NCBI RefSeq assembly: GCF_021183625.1
Contig: NZ_CP089214.1
Location: forward strand, 1,426,001 to 1,490,000
From: Nocardia asteroides
Lineage (GTDB): Bacteria > Actinomycetota > Actinomycetes > Mycobacteriales > Mycobacteriaceae
Length of the DNA: 64,000 nucleotides
Direction: 5' to 3'
Shown here piece after piece: positions 48,591 to 56,677 of this stretch. The notes below the pieces were generated by a model. That model did not search any database. It saw only the letters and a list, made by a program, of their open reading frames with translations, and was not told the DNA's origin. A program made the position numbers and the translations under genes. Positions within the stretch are counted from its first letter, which is position 1, and each line of letters starts with the position of its first letter.

Positions 48591-49922
48591 TCAGGCGAAG
48601 CCGGTCAGGAAGAGCGCCTCGGCGAGCGCGGTGCGGCGCAGCTCCTCCGGGTCGACGCTCTCGTCCACGGCGTGGATCCGGCACAGCGGCTCCTCGACGC
48701 CGAGCAGCGCGATCTCGGCGCGCGGCACCACCTCGGCCAGCACCGTGCAGAGCGGGATCGAGCCGCCCTGCCCGGAGTGCACCACCTCGGCGCCGTAGGC
48801 GGTGCGCAGCGCGGCGGTGAGGGCGCGGTAGCCGGGGCCGTCGGTGGCGGCGGCGAAGGGCGCGCCGATCGCCTGCGCCTCGACCGCCACCTCGACCTGC
48901 CAGGGGATGTGCGCGCGCAGGTGGGCGGCGAGCGCGTCGTAAGTGCCGCGCGGGTCGAGCCCGGGCGGGACCCGCAGGTTCAGCAGCGCGGCCGCCTCCG
49001 GGATCACCGCGGCCACGGCGTCGGCGGTGCCGGGGGCGTCGATGCCGATCACGGTGACCGCCGGGCGCGCCCACACCATGTCGGCGGGGGTGCCGGTGCC
49101 GAGCAGCTCGGTGCCGGGCAGCGCGGTGGCGTCGGCGCGGAAGACCTCCCGCGGGTAGGGCGCACCGGTCCAGCGCTGGTCGGCGGGGACGCCGTCGATG
49201 GTGGTGTCGCCCGCGGCGTCGCGCAGCGAGGCCAGTCCGTGCAGCAGCGCGGCCATGGCGTCCGGCGCCGCGCCGCCGAACTGCCCGGAGTGCACCGCCG
49301 AGCCGAGCGCCCGCACGGTGACCTTCGCGTTCACCACGCCGCGCAGGCTGGTGGTGAGCGTCGGGGTGCCGACGGCGACGTTGCCGGTGTCGCCGATGAC
49401 GATCATGTCGGCATCGAAGAGCTCGGGGCGCTGCCTGGCGAGGTCGTCCAGCCCGGCGCCGCCCGCCTCCTCCGACCCCTCGACCACGATCCGCACCGCG
49501 CAGCCGGTGGCCCCGGCGGCGCGCAGCGCGGTCAGGTGCGCGACCAGGTTGCCCTTGCAGTCCGCCGCGCCGCGGCCGTACCAGCGGCCTGCCCGCTCGG
49601 TGAGCTCGAACGGCGGCGAACTCCAGCGCTGGACCGGCCCGGCGGGCTGCACGTCGTGGTGGCTGTACAGCAGCACCGTGCGCGCGCCGGGGGTGGCGCC
49701 GGGGCGGTACCCGACCACCGCCCGGCTGCCGTCCGAGGTCTCGACCACCTCGACCTCGAAGCCGAGCTCGGCGCAGGCCGTCGCGCTCCACTCGGCCGCG
49801 GCCCGGCACGCCGCCGCGCTGCCCGGCTCGAGGTGCACCGAGCGGTGCGCCACGAGTTCGGCCAGATCGGCACGGGCCCGCGTCATCAGTGCGGCGACGC
49901 GGGCGCTCAGCTGGGTATCCAC
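48591..49922 (-). CDS. M20-family dipeptidase/peptidase
   Basis: A 443-residue zinc peptidase of the M20 (ArgE/DapE/CPG2-like) family. The zinc and catalytic residues are seen in LLYSHHDVQP, GRGAADCKGNLV and the general-base block VVEGSEEAGG; a later HSGQGGSIPL carries the last His region. It removes a residue from a dipeptide or amide. The GTG at 49922 is chosen because the -10 element TACGGT lies seven bases upstream; another GTG at 49931 has no support. It ends just before the thioredoxin gene. Confidence 0.9.
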   Translation of the reverse strand: MDTQLSARVAALMTRARADLAELVAHRSVHLEPGSAAACRAAAEWSATACAELGFEVEVVETSDGSRAVVGYRPGATPGARTVLLYSHHDVQPAGPVQRWSSPPFELTERAGRWYGRGAADCKGNLVAHLTALRAAGATGCAVRIVVEGSEEAGGAGLDDLARQRPELFDADMIVIGDTGNVAVGTPTLTTSLRGVVNAKVTVRALGSAVHSGQFGGAAPDAMAALLHGLASLRDAAGDTTIDGVPADQRWTGAPYPREVFRADATALPGTELLGTGTPADMVWARPAVTVIGIDAPGTADAVAAVIPEAAALLNLRVPPGLDPRGTYDALAAHLRAHIPWQVEVAVEAQAIGAPFAAATDGPGYRALTAALRTAYGAEVVHSGQGGSIPLCTVLAEVVPRAEIALLGVEEPLCRIHAVDESVDPEELRRTALAEALFLTGFA

Positions 49923-49929
49923 GGCCTCC

Positions 49930-49935
49930 ACCGTA
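49930..49935 (-). promoter_or_regulatory. -10 element TACGGT, leaderless promoter of M20 gene
   Basis: Read leftward, TACGGT is followed by seven bases and the GTG at 49922. Confidence 0.45.
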
Positions 49936-49942
49936 GGCGCTG

Positions 49943-51208
49943 CTACAGCACGGGCAGCGGATGCGAGGGCGGGAAGACCACCGGCAGCGCGGCCAGCGCG
50001 CGGTGGAACGGGCCGGGGCGCCAGACCAGCTCGCCCGGCGGCACGGCCAGCTCCACCTCGGGCAGCGTGTCGAGGAGCTGATCGATGACGTCCTGCGCGA
50101 GCAGCAGCCCGTACGGCCGCGCCTGCGCGGGGCAGGCGTGGTCGCCGCTGCTGAAGGCCAGGTTCCAGCCGTTGCCCTCGAACTCGCCGGTGTTCATCTC
50201 CGGGTCGGTGTTGCAGGCGGCCATGCTGATGATCACCGGCTCGTTGGCCTGCAGCCAGACGCCCTCGACCTGGATCGGCTGGCGCGGGTAGGTGATGCAG
50301 TAGTTCGCCATCGGCGGGTCGGTGGCGAGCCGCTCCTCGAGCGCGGCCCTGGTGGAGAGCGGAACCCGGCCGTCGGAGCTGGTGAAGCGCGGGTCGGTGA
50401 GCATGAGCAGCAGGGTGTTGGCGATCAGGTTCACCGGCGGCTCGACGCCGGCGGCGAAGAACAGCACCAGCTGGTGCACCATCTCCTCGTCGGTGAGCCC
50501 GGCGGGGTGCTGGAGCAGCCGCGTGGTGATGTCGTCGCCCGGGTGCGCGCGCTTGAGCGCGGTCAGGTCGAGCAGCGCGTTGCCCATGATGGTGTTCACC
50601 GTCTCGGTGTCGACGCCGTCGAACATGGCGGCGCTGGCGCTGGCCACCTGCTCGCCGATCTCCGGCGGGCAGCCGAGCATCTGGCACAGCACCGAGAAGA
50701 CCAGCGGCAGCGCGTACTGGTTCAGCAGATCGGCGCTGCCCTCCTTGCAGAAGGTGTTGACGATCGGGACGGCGGAGGTCTCCACGATCGAGCGCAGCGA
50801 GTTCAGGTCGATCCCGGCCAGCGCGACGTTGATGGCATCGCGGTAGCGGGCGTGCTCGGCGCCGCTGGTGCGGATGGCGTTCGGCCGGTACTCGATCATC
50901 GGCATGATCGGGATGTCCTGCGGCGCGGTCTTCTGCCAGACGCTCGGGTCGGCCGGAAAATGGTGTGCGTCACCGAGAATGCGCACCGCGGTGCTATACT
51001 TGATCACCAGGGTGGCGGGCACGCCGGGCCACATCTCGACCGGCACCAGTGGTCCATAATTGTTTCTGCGCATCTGGCGATACGCCTCATGGGGGTCGGC
51101 CGCGAATTCCTGGGTGTAGATCGGGATCCGGGGGCCGATGGACTCGATCGACCGCTTCGGGCTGATGGTTGTAGCGGTGGCACCCTGGAGCGGGTGATGC
51201 GGATGCAC
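49943..51208 (-). CDS. Cytochrome P450, conservon-associated type
   Basis: A 421-residue P450 resembling the one at 8636. The heme loop is FSSGDHACPAQARPY with the thiolate at Cys360, and FFAAGVEPPVNL is the oxygen-binding I helix, where the usual Thr is replaced in the local motif. The shared YGPLVPVEMWPGVPATLVIKY block points to CvnE-like P450s. The GTG at 51208 has GAGGAGAT six bases upstream; the sequence PRIPIYTQEFAADPH near residue 26 is where family similarity begins, so the first 20-25 residues are less certain. A leaderless small frame at 51285 overlaps the start. Confidence 0.87.
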   Translation of the reverse strand: MHPHHPLQGATATTISPKRSIESIGPRIPIYTQEFAADPHEAYRQMRRNNYGPLVPVEMWPGVPATLVIKYSTAVRILGDAHHFPADPSVWQKTAPQDIPIMPMIEYRPNAIRTSGAEHARYRDAINVALAGIDLNSLRSIVETSAVPIVNTFCKEGSADLLNQYALPLVFSVLCQMLGCPPEIGEQVASASAAMFDGVDTETVNTIMGNALLDLTALKRAHPGDDITTRLLQHPAGLTDEEMVHQLVLFFAAGVEPPVNLIANTLLLMLTDPRFTSSDGRVPLSTRAALEERLATDPPMANYCITYPRQPIQVEGVWLQANEPVIISMAACNTDPEMNTGEFEGNGWNLAFSSGDHACPAQARPYGLLLAQDVIDQLLDTLPEVELAVPPGELVWRPGPFHRALAALPVVFPPSHPLPVL

Positions 51209-51285
51209 GTAATCTCCTCGATCTCGGGTTGCGACAGGGTAGCATCGGCGGCGCCGATCGGCGCCGCGAAGCTGTCCCGCGGCAT
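51004..51285 (-). CDS. Possible leaderless upstream frame overlapping the P450 start
   Basis: The ATG at 51285 lies seven bases behind TAGAGT (51293-51298), a textbook leaderless start. The frame begins MPRDSFAAPIGAADATLSQP and continues EIEEIT before entering the P450 gene in another frame, ending at 51004 after 93 codons. The first ~26 codons have GC-rich third positions like real genes; the overlapped part does not. It may be a true leader peptide, a uORF whose translation crosses the P450 ribosome-binding site, or chance. Confidence 0.3.
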   Translation of the reverse strand: MPRDSFAAPIGAADATLSQPEIEEITCIRITRSRVPPLQPSARSGRSSPSAPGSRSTPRNSRPTPMRRIARCAETIMDHWCRSRCGPACPPPW

Positions 51286-51292
51286 GACCCAG

Positions 51293-51298
51293 ACTCTA
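51293..51298 (-). promoter_or_regulatory. -10 element TAGAGT upstream of the P450
   Basis: Read leftward, TAGAGT would start transcription at about 51285, on an ATG. The P450 start at 51208 would then have a 77-base leader. Confidence 0.45.
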
Positions 51299-51456
51299 AG
51301 TGCGCGTTGAACTTTGCGCAGCACACTGTAGACGGCGGCCGCACCGGGGAATGCCGCGGCGGTGCGCGGAATCCCCCGGCGGGCGTGACCGTATCCGTCC
51401 GGAGTCACGGGTGTCGCACCCGGGACCGTCCGCCCGGGCGCCCTACGGCACCCGGG

Positions 51457-51475
51457 CCGGGGGGATCACCCCCGG
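51457..51475 (-). terminator. Hairpin at the end of the acyl-CoA-oxidase-like gene
   Basis: CCGGGGG pairs with CCCCCGG around GATCA; the loop includes the stop codon of the gene at 51466. It lies between that gene and the P450 promoter, which suggests the two are separate transcripts. Confidence 0.45.
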
Positions 51476-53235
51476 TTCGGGTCGGTGCAGCGCTCGTCCC
51501 AGGCGGCGGGCAGATCATCGGACAGCACCGGAGCACCGAGGATCGCGTCGTCGAAGCCGAAGGCGTCGAGCAGCGCGGGCAGGTGGCCGGCGAGTTCGTC
51601 GATGGCCCTTGCCAGCTCGCGCTTGGTCACCGCCGCCGCGGCGGGGTCGAGCAGCCCGCGGGTCAGGTACCAGGCGGCGTGCCGGTCCAGGTAATCGAGC
51701 GCGAAGACGTCCCGCACGGCCACGATCTCCGGGTGCGTGGCGTGGCCGTGCAGCAGCCCCAGTGCCTCCTCGGCGCAGTACGCCTCGGCCAGGTCGAGTG
51801 CCTGCGGGATCACCGCGAGCCGATCGGCCAGCGCCGGGGTCGACAGGTGCTCCTGCGCCTCCGCCACGATCGTCAGGGTGCGCGCGTTCAGTGCCCGCTC
51901 CCGGTCGGCGGCGTCCGCCGGGTCGTAGAGCACCGGCTCCGGCGGCGTCTTGCCCGCCAGCTGCCTGGCCAGCACCCGCCCCGCCACCGAGCCGAGCACG
52001 GCGCAGTCGCCCTCGCCGGTGATCGCGGCGTGGCAGACCCCGAGGTAGTCGGCGACCCGGTTGGCGCTGAACATGCCCTGCGCGCCCATCTTGATCCGCG
52101 CGTGCGTCACCGTCTCCAGCGCGTGCAGCTGGATGAACGGCTTGGCCAGCATGACCGAGACCACGGTGTCCCGGTGCGTCAGATCGCTGTCGGCGAGCGA
52201 GGTCTTGACCGCGTTGCCGTAGATGGTCCGGACCACGGTGCCCGCCAGGTCGGTGAGCAGCGTGTCCCGCACGTGCGGGATGTCGATCATCAGCGGGACG
52301 TCCTGCGGGGTCAGCGGGACCAGCCGCTTGCCCGCGTAGCTCAGCGCGATGTAGAGCGCGGAGCGGGCCGAGGCGTTCAGGCAGGACGAGAGCGCCAGCC
52401 TGCCGACGGTCAGCTGGCTGATCGCGGAGGGGAAGCCGCGCTTGCGGCTGGTCTCGTCGCGCCAGGTGAGCACGCCCGCGTCGTCGATCGTGGCGAGGTC
52501 GTTGCTCAGCCAGGCGCTGCGGTCGACCCGGAGGCCGTCGAAGCTGATCACCGAGTTGTCCATGATCACCAGCGGCTGGTGGTCGAGCTGGGTGATCGTG
52601 ACGCCGGGCGCCGGGTCGCCGTTGGCGTCGCGCAGCCGCGCGGCGAACAGGTGCACGCCCTGGTCGACGCCTGCCGCGTCGATGAAGCGCGCGCCGACCA
52701 CGCAGACCCGGGACACCGGGATCCCCACGCTCGGCATGAACTTCCGGTCCCGCGGCGTCGGGGTGTTGATGACGAAGCCGTCGCCGTCCCACGTGGCGGT
52801 GGTCTGCATGAACCCGATGTTCGAGCCGCAGCCGTACTCGGTCAGCAGCATCACGCCGATCGCCGAGGCATCGTCGAGATCCTGCAGGTACGGCGCCGCC
52901 GTCTCCGCGTCGGTCAGCGTCGCGAGGCTGCCCGAGGCCAGGTTGTAATGCCCCGAGATCAGCGGGATCAGATCGGTCGCCAGTACTGCCGCCCAATCGA
53001 ATACCGCGAACAGCTCGGGCAGCTCGGTCGCCACCGCCTTGGTGCTGCCGATCTCCTTGACCAGGTAGCGCAGCTGGGCGTACGCGTTCTCGCGCCGCTG
53101 CTCCTGGCTCTGCTTGTCCGTGACCAGATAGTCCGGACTGCTCAGAATCTCCTGTAACCGCCGATGGAATTCCGGACTTCCGTGCCGGAGAAAATCGGAC
53201 AGCGTTCCACGCTCATCAGACCCCTGCTCAACCAT
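51466..53235 (-). CDS. Acyl-CoA oxidase/dehydrogenase-like flavoprotein
   Basis: A 589-residue protein with the length and layout of acyl-CoA oxidases (longer than the ~390-residue dehydrogenases). LTEYGCGSNIGFMQTTATWD is the FAD/substrate-binding middle-domain signature, split here as LTEYGCGSN and IGFMQTTATWD, and VGARFIDAAGVDQGVHLFAARLRD follows in the beta domain. It would introduce a 2,3-double bond in an acyl-CoA or acyl carrier thioester. GGAGC lies eight bases before ATG 53235. The next gene downstream on the strand is the P450, 258 bases away with a hairpin between. The substrate is unknown. Confidence 0.85.
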   Translation of the reverse strand: MVEQGSDERGTLSDFLRHGSPEFHRRLQEILSSPDYLVTDKQSQEQRRENAYAQLRYLVKEIGSTKAVATELPELFAVFDWAAVLATDLIPLISGHYNLASGSLATLTDAETAAPYLQDLDDASAIGVMLLTEYGCGSNIGFMQTTATWDGDGFVINTPTPRDRKFMPSVGIPVSRVCVVGARFIDAAGVDQGVHLFAARLRDANGDPAPGVTITQLDHQPLVIMDNSVISFDGLRVDRSAWLSNDLATIDDAGVLTWRDETSRKRGFPSAISQLTVGRLALSSCLNASARSALYIALSYAGKRLVPLTPQDVPLMIDIPHVRDTLLTDLAGTVVRTIYGNAVKTSLADSDLTHRDTVVSVMLAKPFIQLHALETVTHARIKMGAQGMFSANRVADYLGVCHAAITGEGDCAVLGSVAGRVLARQLAGKTPPEPVLYDPADAADRERALNARTLTIVAEAQEHLSTPALADRLAVIPQALDLAEAYCAEEALGLLHGHATHPEIVAVRDVFALDYLDRHAAWYLTRGLLDPAAAAVTKRELARAIDELAGHLPALLDAFGFDDAILGAPVLSDDLPAAWDERCTDPNRG

Positions 53236-53824
53236 TGACTTGCTCCTACCCTTTTCCGACCCCCGGCCCCACCGCCGGAGTGACGTTCAGGCCATCGCCG
53301 CCGCCTCACGGCTCGACGAGGCCGACCGGTGCCGCAACAGCGCACCGGAGGAGCGAAAGATGGTTCTCCCGGACGATTTCGCGGGATCACACACCTTCCC
53401 CCCGGAACCGCCCGCGCGCATCGAGAAGAGTCGCGGGCGTGTAGCAGAGGATTCCCCGGGCCACGGCGGAAAAGCTGGGCGGCAATGCCCCCCGCTCCGC
53501 TCGGTTCGGGCCGGTGGCGCCGTTCTCGATTGACCGAACCGGTCTTCGAGCGCGCCTACCTGGGGAGTCGCCGGTGCTGCAACGTTCGATTTGAGCGACC
53601 GGGACACATGACCAATTGTGCCACAGCAACTCTCGCCCGTCAGCGCGAACCGATGGCTGTGCCGTAGCTACCGATTAGCCCCGGGCCCGGTCACGGCGCT
53701 GTACCCCGTATTGTTTCCGAATGGTAGCCACGCAGCCGATGCTGTGCCCCGCCCGCTCCCCCTGTTGCCGAGCGGTCGCCTCGGCCGACATCGAATCGTA
53801 AAAGATCTTCGGCGGAGCGCGAAA
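53236..53824. other. 589-base stretch without a recognisable gene
   Basis: No frame here has convincing codon bias, a supported start or a familiar motif. The stretch contains short open frames on both strands (for example 53287-53607 and 53242-53533) that read as low-complexity Ser/Arg/Pro. The nearby promoters of the acyl-CoA oxidase-like gene (leftward from 53235) must lie at its left edge. It may be a decayed gene. Confidence 0.5.
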
Positions 53825-54730
53825 TCAGCGCCCGTAGCGCTCGTGCAGCGCGGAGGCGAGCACCGCGTCGCCGTGCGCGGAGGGGTGGAACGGGAGCCCG
53901 ACCGGGTCGGCCCGCGGATCGAGCACGCCGTTCAGCCACGGCTCGGCCGAGCACAGCCCGTGTTCGGCGGTGAGCGCCCGGGTGTCGAGGAAGTCGATAC
54001 CGAGCTGCTCGGCGGCCGCCCGCTGCGCGGCGTCGATCCGGTCCAGGTACTCGATCAGCCCGCCGCCGCGCGGCTGGACGAAGGCCCCCGCGCCGAGGAT
54101 GTTCAGGCACACCGCGTCCTGGCCGGGCGGGAAGAGCTCCGGGTACCCGACCAGCACGATCCGGGCGTTCGGCGCGTAGTAGCGCAGGTACCGCACGACG
54201 TCGGCGATCCGGGCCGCGTAGGCCGGGCCGGTGACCGCGCGGAAGTCGGTGATCCGGCCCGCGGCCGCGGCATCCCGGTCGCAGCCGTCGGCCAGGTTGA
54301 AGACGCACGGGATGAGCGAGGTCCAGAGTGTGGCCGGGTGCTCGGTGCCCCAGTCGTCGTTGAGCCCGAACTGGATCGCCACCATGCGGGTGCGCGGGCC
54401 GAAGCCGCCCGCCCGGTCGGCGTCGAGCGTCTCGCGCACCAGCGAGTAGCCGCGGTCCGATTCGATGGCCGCGCCGGAGCAGGAGCGGTCGACGAAGTCC
54501 GGAGTGTTCGCCGTGCCCGTCAGCCGGCTCAGCTGGTTGGGCCAGGAGGTCTCGCCGCGCAGGCACTCCTTCGCGTCGGCTTCCCAGCGGAAGCCGTTGG
54601 CGGCGAACGAGTCACCGAGCACCACCAGCGCGCTGCCGTCACCGCCCGCCGCGGCCACCGGCGCCGCCGGGACGAGCGCGGCGACAGCCAGCGCCAGCGC
54701 TCCCGCCCAGCGAGCCGCTCTCCCGATCAC
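53825..54730 (-). CDS. Secreted SGNH/GDSL esterase
   Basis: A 301-residue exported hydrolase. A signal peptide (GALALAVAALVPAAPVAAA) precedes the SGNH blocks: nucleophile VVLGDSFAANG, oxyanion Asn block QFGLND, and the Asp-His pair in the final HPSAHGD. Six or more cysteines (ECLRG, DRSCSG, IPCVF, DGCDRD, AVCLN, GLCSAE) suggest three disulfides, as in the Streptomyces scabies-type secreted esterases. The GTG at 54730 overlaps the stop of a small upstream frame (GTGA). Confidence 0.87.
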   Translation of the reverse strand: MIGRAARWAGALALAVAALVPAAPVAAAGGDGSALVVLGDSFAANGFRWEADAKECLRGETSWPNQLSRLTGTANTPDFVDRSCSGAAIESDRGYSLVRETLDADRAGGFGPRTRMVAIQFGLNDDWGTEHPATLWTSLIPCVFNLADGCDRDAAAAGRITDFRAVTGPAYAARIADVVRYLRYYAPNARIVLVGYPELFPPGQDAVCLNILGAGAFVQPRGGGLIEYLDRIDAAQRAAAEQLGIDFLDTRALTAEHGLCSAEPWLNGVLDPRADPVGLPFHPSAHGDAVLASALHERYGR

Positions 54731-54837
54731 GCTCGGTACCCGGCTCGCGGCTCGATCGGTGTGCGCAGCGCCTGCCCGGCCGCGCTCCCGGCGGGCACCG
54801 TCGCCCCGCAGGCGACGACCGCGAAACCCATCCGCAT
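54727..54837 (-). CDS. Possible 36-residue leader frame coupled to the secreted esterase
   Basis: The ATG at 54837 has GGAGGAACGGAG in front and opens a 36-codon frame beginning MRMGFAVVACGATVPAG. Its TGA shares bases with the GTG of the esterase gene (GTGA), the classic coupling junction. No homology is known to me. It could be a real small protein, a coupling leader, or part of an alternative N terminus. Confidence 0.3.
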   Translation of the reverse strand: MRMGFAVVACGATVPAGSAAGQALRTPIEPRAGYRA

Positions 54838-55057
54838 CGGTTCTCCGTTCCTCCGCCGTGCGCACGAGCCACACGAACCGATGCCACCCTGTCGCACGGC
54901 GCGACGATCGCCGAGACCCCAATTTTCTGGGAGCGGAACGGGTTCGGGCGCGGTCGGCCGGGCGCGGTCATGGCAGGCAGCTCGGCCCCGGCCCGCGCGA
55001 ACTCCGCGGCGTTCGGGTACGGGCCGGGCGACCGCGGGCCCCTCGGCGACGTTCGCG

Positions 55058-55585
55058 CTAACAACTCGGTCGAGGTGCTGCAAGACCCTCATCGAGGTGC
55101 AGGGCCATCAGCACGGCGTCCCAGAGCGCGCCGTCGCGGCGGCGGTAGTGGCGGCGCAGCCGCCCCTCCACCTCGAATCCGGCGCGCCGGTACAGCGCGA
55201 TCGCGGGCTCGTTGTGCGGCCACACCTGCAGCGTCACCTTGTGCGCGCCTTGCTCGCGAGCCCAGGCGACGACCCGGTCGAGCAGCGCGGCGCCGATGCC
55301 GTACCCGCGGTGCCCGGCGGCGACCATCATCCCGAAGGTGGTGACGCCCGGCGTGCTCACGTACGTGAAGGCCGTGCCCGCGAGGACGCCGTCGGCGTCG
55401 GCGACGAACACGCCCTTGCCCTCCGCGATCGCCGCCCGGGTGGCCGCGGCCGCCGCGACCTCGTCCACCGGCGGTTCGGCGCCGATCCAGCGCCCCTCGG
55501 CCGCGACCGCGGCGCGCAGTGCCGCCATCGCCTCGGCGTCGGCCGGAGTGGCGGGGCGCACCGCCCCGTGCCGCGACGTACTCAC
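55058..55585 (-). CDS. GNAT-family N-acetyltransferase
   Basis: A 175-residue acetyltransferase with the acetyl-CoA loop GHRGYGIGAALLDRV and the C-terminal NEPAIALYRRAGFEVEG pattern typical of RimI-like enzymes. It would acetylate an amine of a small molecule or protein. The GTG at 55585 overlaps the stop of a TetR remnant upstream, so the gene was once coupled to that regulator. Confidence 0.88.
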   Translation of the reverse strand: MSTSRHGAVRPATPADAEAMAALRAAVAAEGRWIGAEPPVDEVAAAAATRAAIAEGKGVFVADADGVLAGTAFTYVSTPGVTTFGMMVAAGHRGYGIGAALLDRVVAWAREQGAHKVTLQVWPHNEPAIALYRRAGFEVEGRLRRHYRRRDGALWDAVLMALHLDEGLAAPRPSC

Positions 55586-55753
55586 CCGGCGATCCGTGCG
55601 GCCGAGCCGTCGAGCACGGTCGCGCGGTACATCGCGGTGGCCGCGATGTCGAGGCGTTCGCCGATGCTGCGCATGTTCAGCCCGTCCAGCCCCTCGTCGA
55701 GCAGCGCGATGGTCGCGCGGATGATCTGGTCGCGCCCGAGGGTATCCCGTCAT
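55582..55753 (-). pseudogene. TetR regulator remnant
   Basis: On the reverse strand, directly in front of the GNAT gene, the frame reads LGRDQIIRATIALLDEGLDG followed by LNMRSIGERLDIAATAMYR and a stop: a TetR helix-turn-helix. An in-frame TGA precedes it, no ligand domain follows, and the last residues are not TetR-like. The stop overlaps the GNAT start (GTGA). Confidence 0.65.
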
Positions 55754-55863
55754 CGCCGCCGTCGACCTCGCCGCAGCGGCAGCCTTCGAGCATCCGATCG
55801 GGCGGCACTGCTGTGGCGCAACCGCCTCGGCCGCGCCCGAAACCTCGCCTTCGCCGAGACCCG

Positions 55864-55869
55864 TAGGCT
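55864..55869 (+). promoter_or_regulatory. -10 element TAGGCT, leaderless promoter of the pyrimidine-reductase-like gene
   Basis: TAGGCT is followed by six bases and the ATG at 55876. Confidence 0.5.
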
Positions 55870-55875
55870 CGGGAG

Positions 55876-56673
55876 ATGGCTGTGCGGCGCCTGGAATACC
55901 CGGCTCTCGACCCCGTCCTCGACGACCGCGCGCTGCGCGAGCTCTACACCTATCCCCCGGCGCTCACCCGGCCGTACGTCCGGGTGAACTTCGTGAGCAG
56001 CATCGACGGCGCGGTGACCGACGGCGGCACCGTCGCCACCCTGACCACCCCCGCCGACAAGGCGCTCTTCTTCGCGCTGCGCGCCGTCGCGGACGCGGTG
56101 CTGGTCGGCGCGGGCACCGTGCGCGCGGAGAACTACGGCCCGGCCGGTGGTGACGGGGAGGTGCGGCGGTGGCGTACCGAGCACGGGCTGGCACCGATCC
56201 CGCCGGTGGTCGTAGTCTCCGCCTCGGCCCGGATCGAGCCGGACTCCCGGCTGGTCACCGCCGCGTCGATCGCGCCGGTGCTCGTCACCGCCGCCGCTGC
56301 CGACCCCGAGCGAGTGACCGCACTGGAACAGGCCGGGGTCCGGGTCGTCCGATGCACCGGCCCGTCGGTGACCAGCGCCGAACTGCTCGCCGCGCTCGCC
56401 GATCTCGGGCTGCGCCGGGTGCTCTGCGAAGGCGGGCCGACCCTGCTCGGCCAGTTGCTCGACGACGACGCGGTGGACGAACTGTGCGTCACCACCTCGC
56501 CGCTCGCCGTCGGCGGAGCGGCGAGCCGGATCGCGCACTCGCCCACCGCCGCCGGGCGGCCCATGCGCCGCGGGCTCACGCTCGCGGACGACGACGGCAC
56601 CCTGCTGGTGCAGTGGATCCGCGACCGCGGCCGATCGGCACCCCGGGCACGTCCCGCACAGTCCGCCCCGTGA
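55876..56673 (+). CDS. Pyrimidine reductase-like protein (RibD C-terminal/DHFR fold)
   Basis: A 265-residue protein of the RibD-C/dihydrofolate-reductase-like fold. VRVNFVSSIDGAVTDGG is the substrate-side loop, ADAVLVGAGTVRAENYG the NADPH-binding loop, and LCEGGPTLLGQLL the family end motif. In actinomycetes such stand-alone proteins are annotated as pyrimidine reductases; a role in riboflavin or F420-related flavin synthesis is inference. It precedes the M48-like gene by four bases, so they are probably co-transcribed. Confidence 0.83.
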   Translation: MAVRRLEYPALDPVLDDRALRELYTYPPALTRPYVRVNFVSSIDGAVTDGGTVATLTTPADKALFFALRAVADAVLVGAGTVRAENYGPAGGDGEVRRWRTEHGLAPIPPVVVVSASARIEPDSRLVTAASIAPVLVTAAAADPERVTALEQAGVRVVRCTGPSVTSAELLAALADLGLRRVLCEGGPTLLGQLLDDDAVDELCVTTSPLAVGGAASRIAHSPTAAGRPMRRGLTLADDDGTLLVQWIRDRGRSAPRARPAQSAP

Positions 56674-56677
56674 TGAT

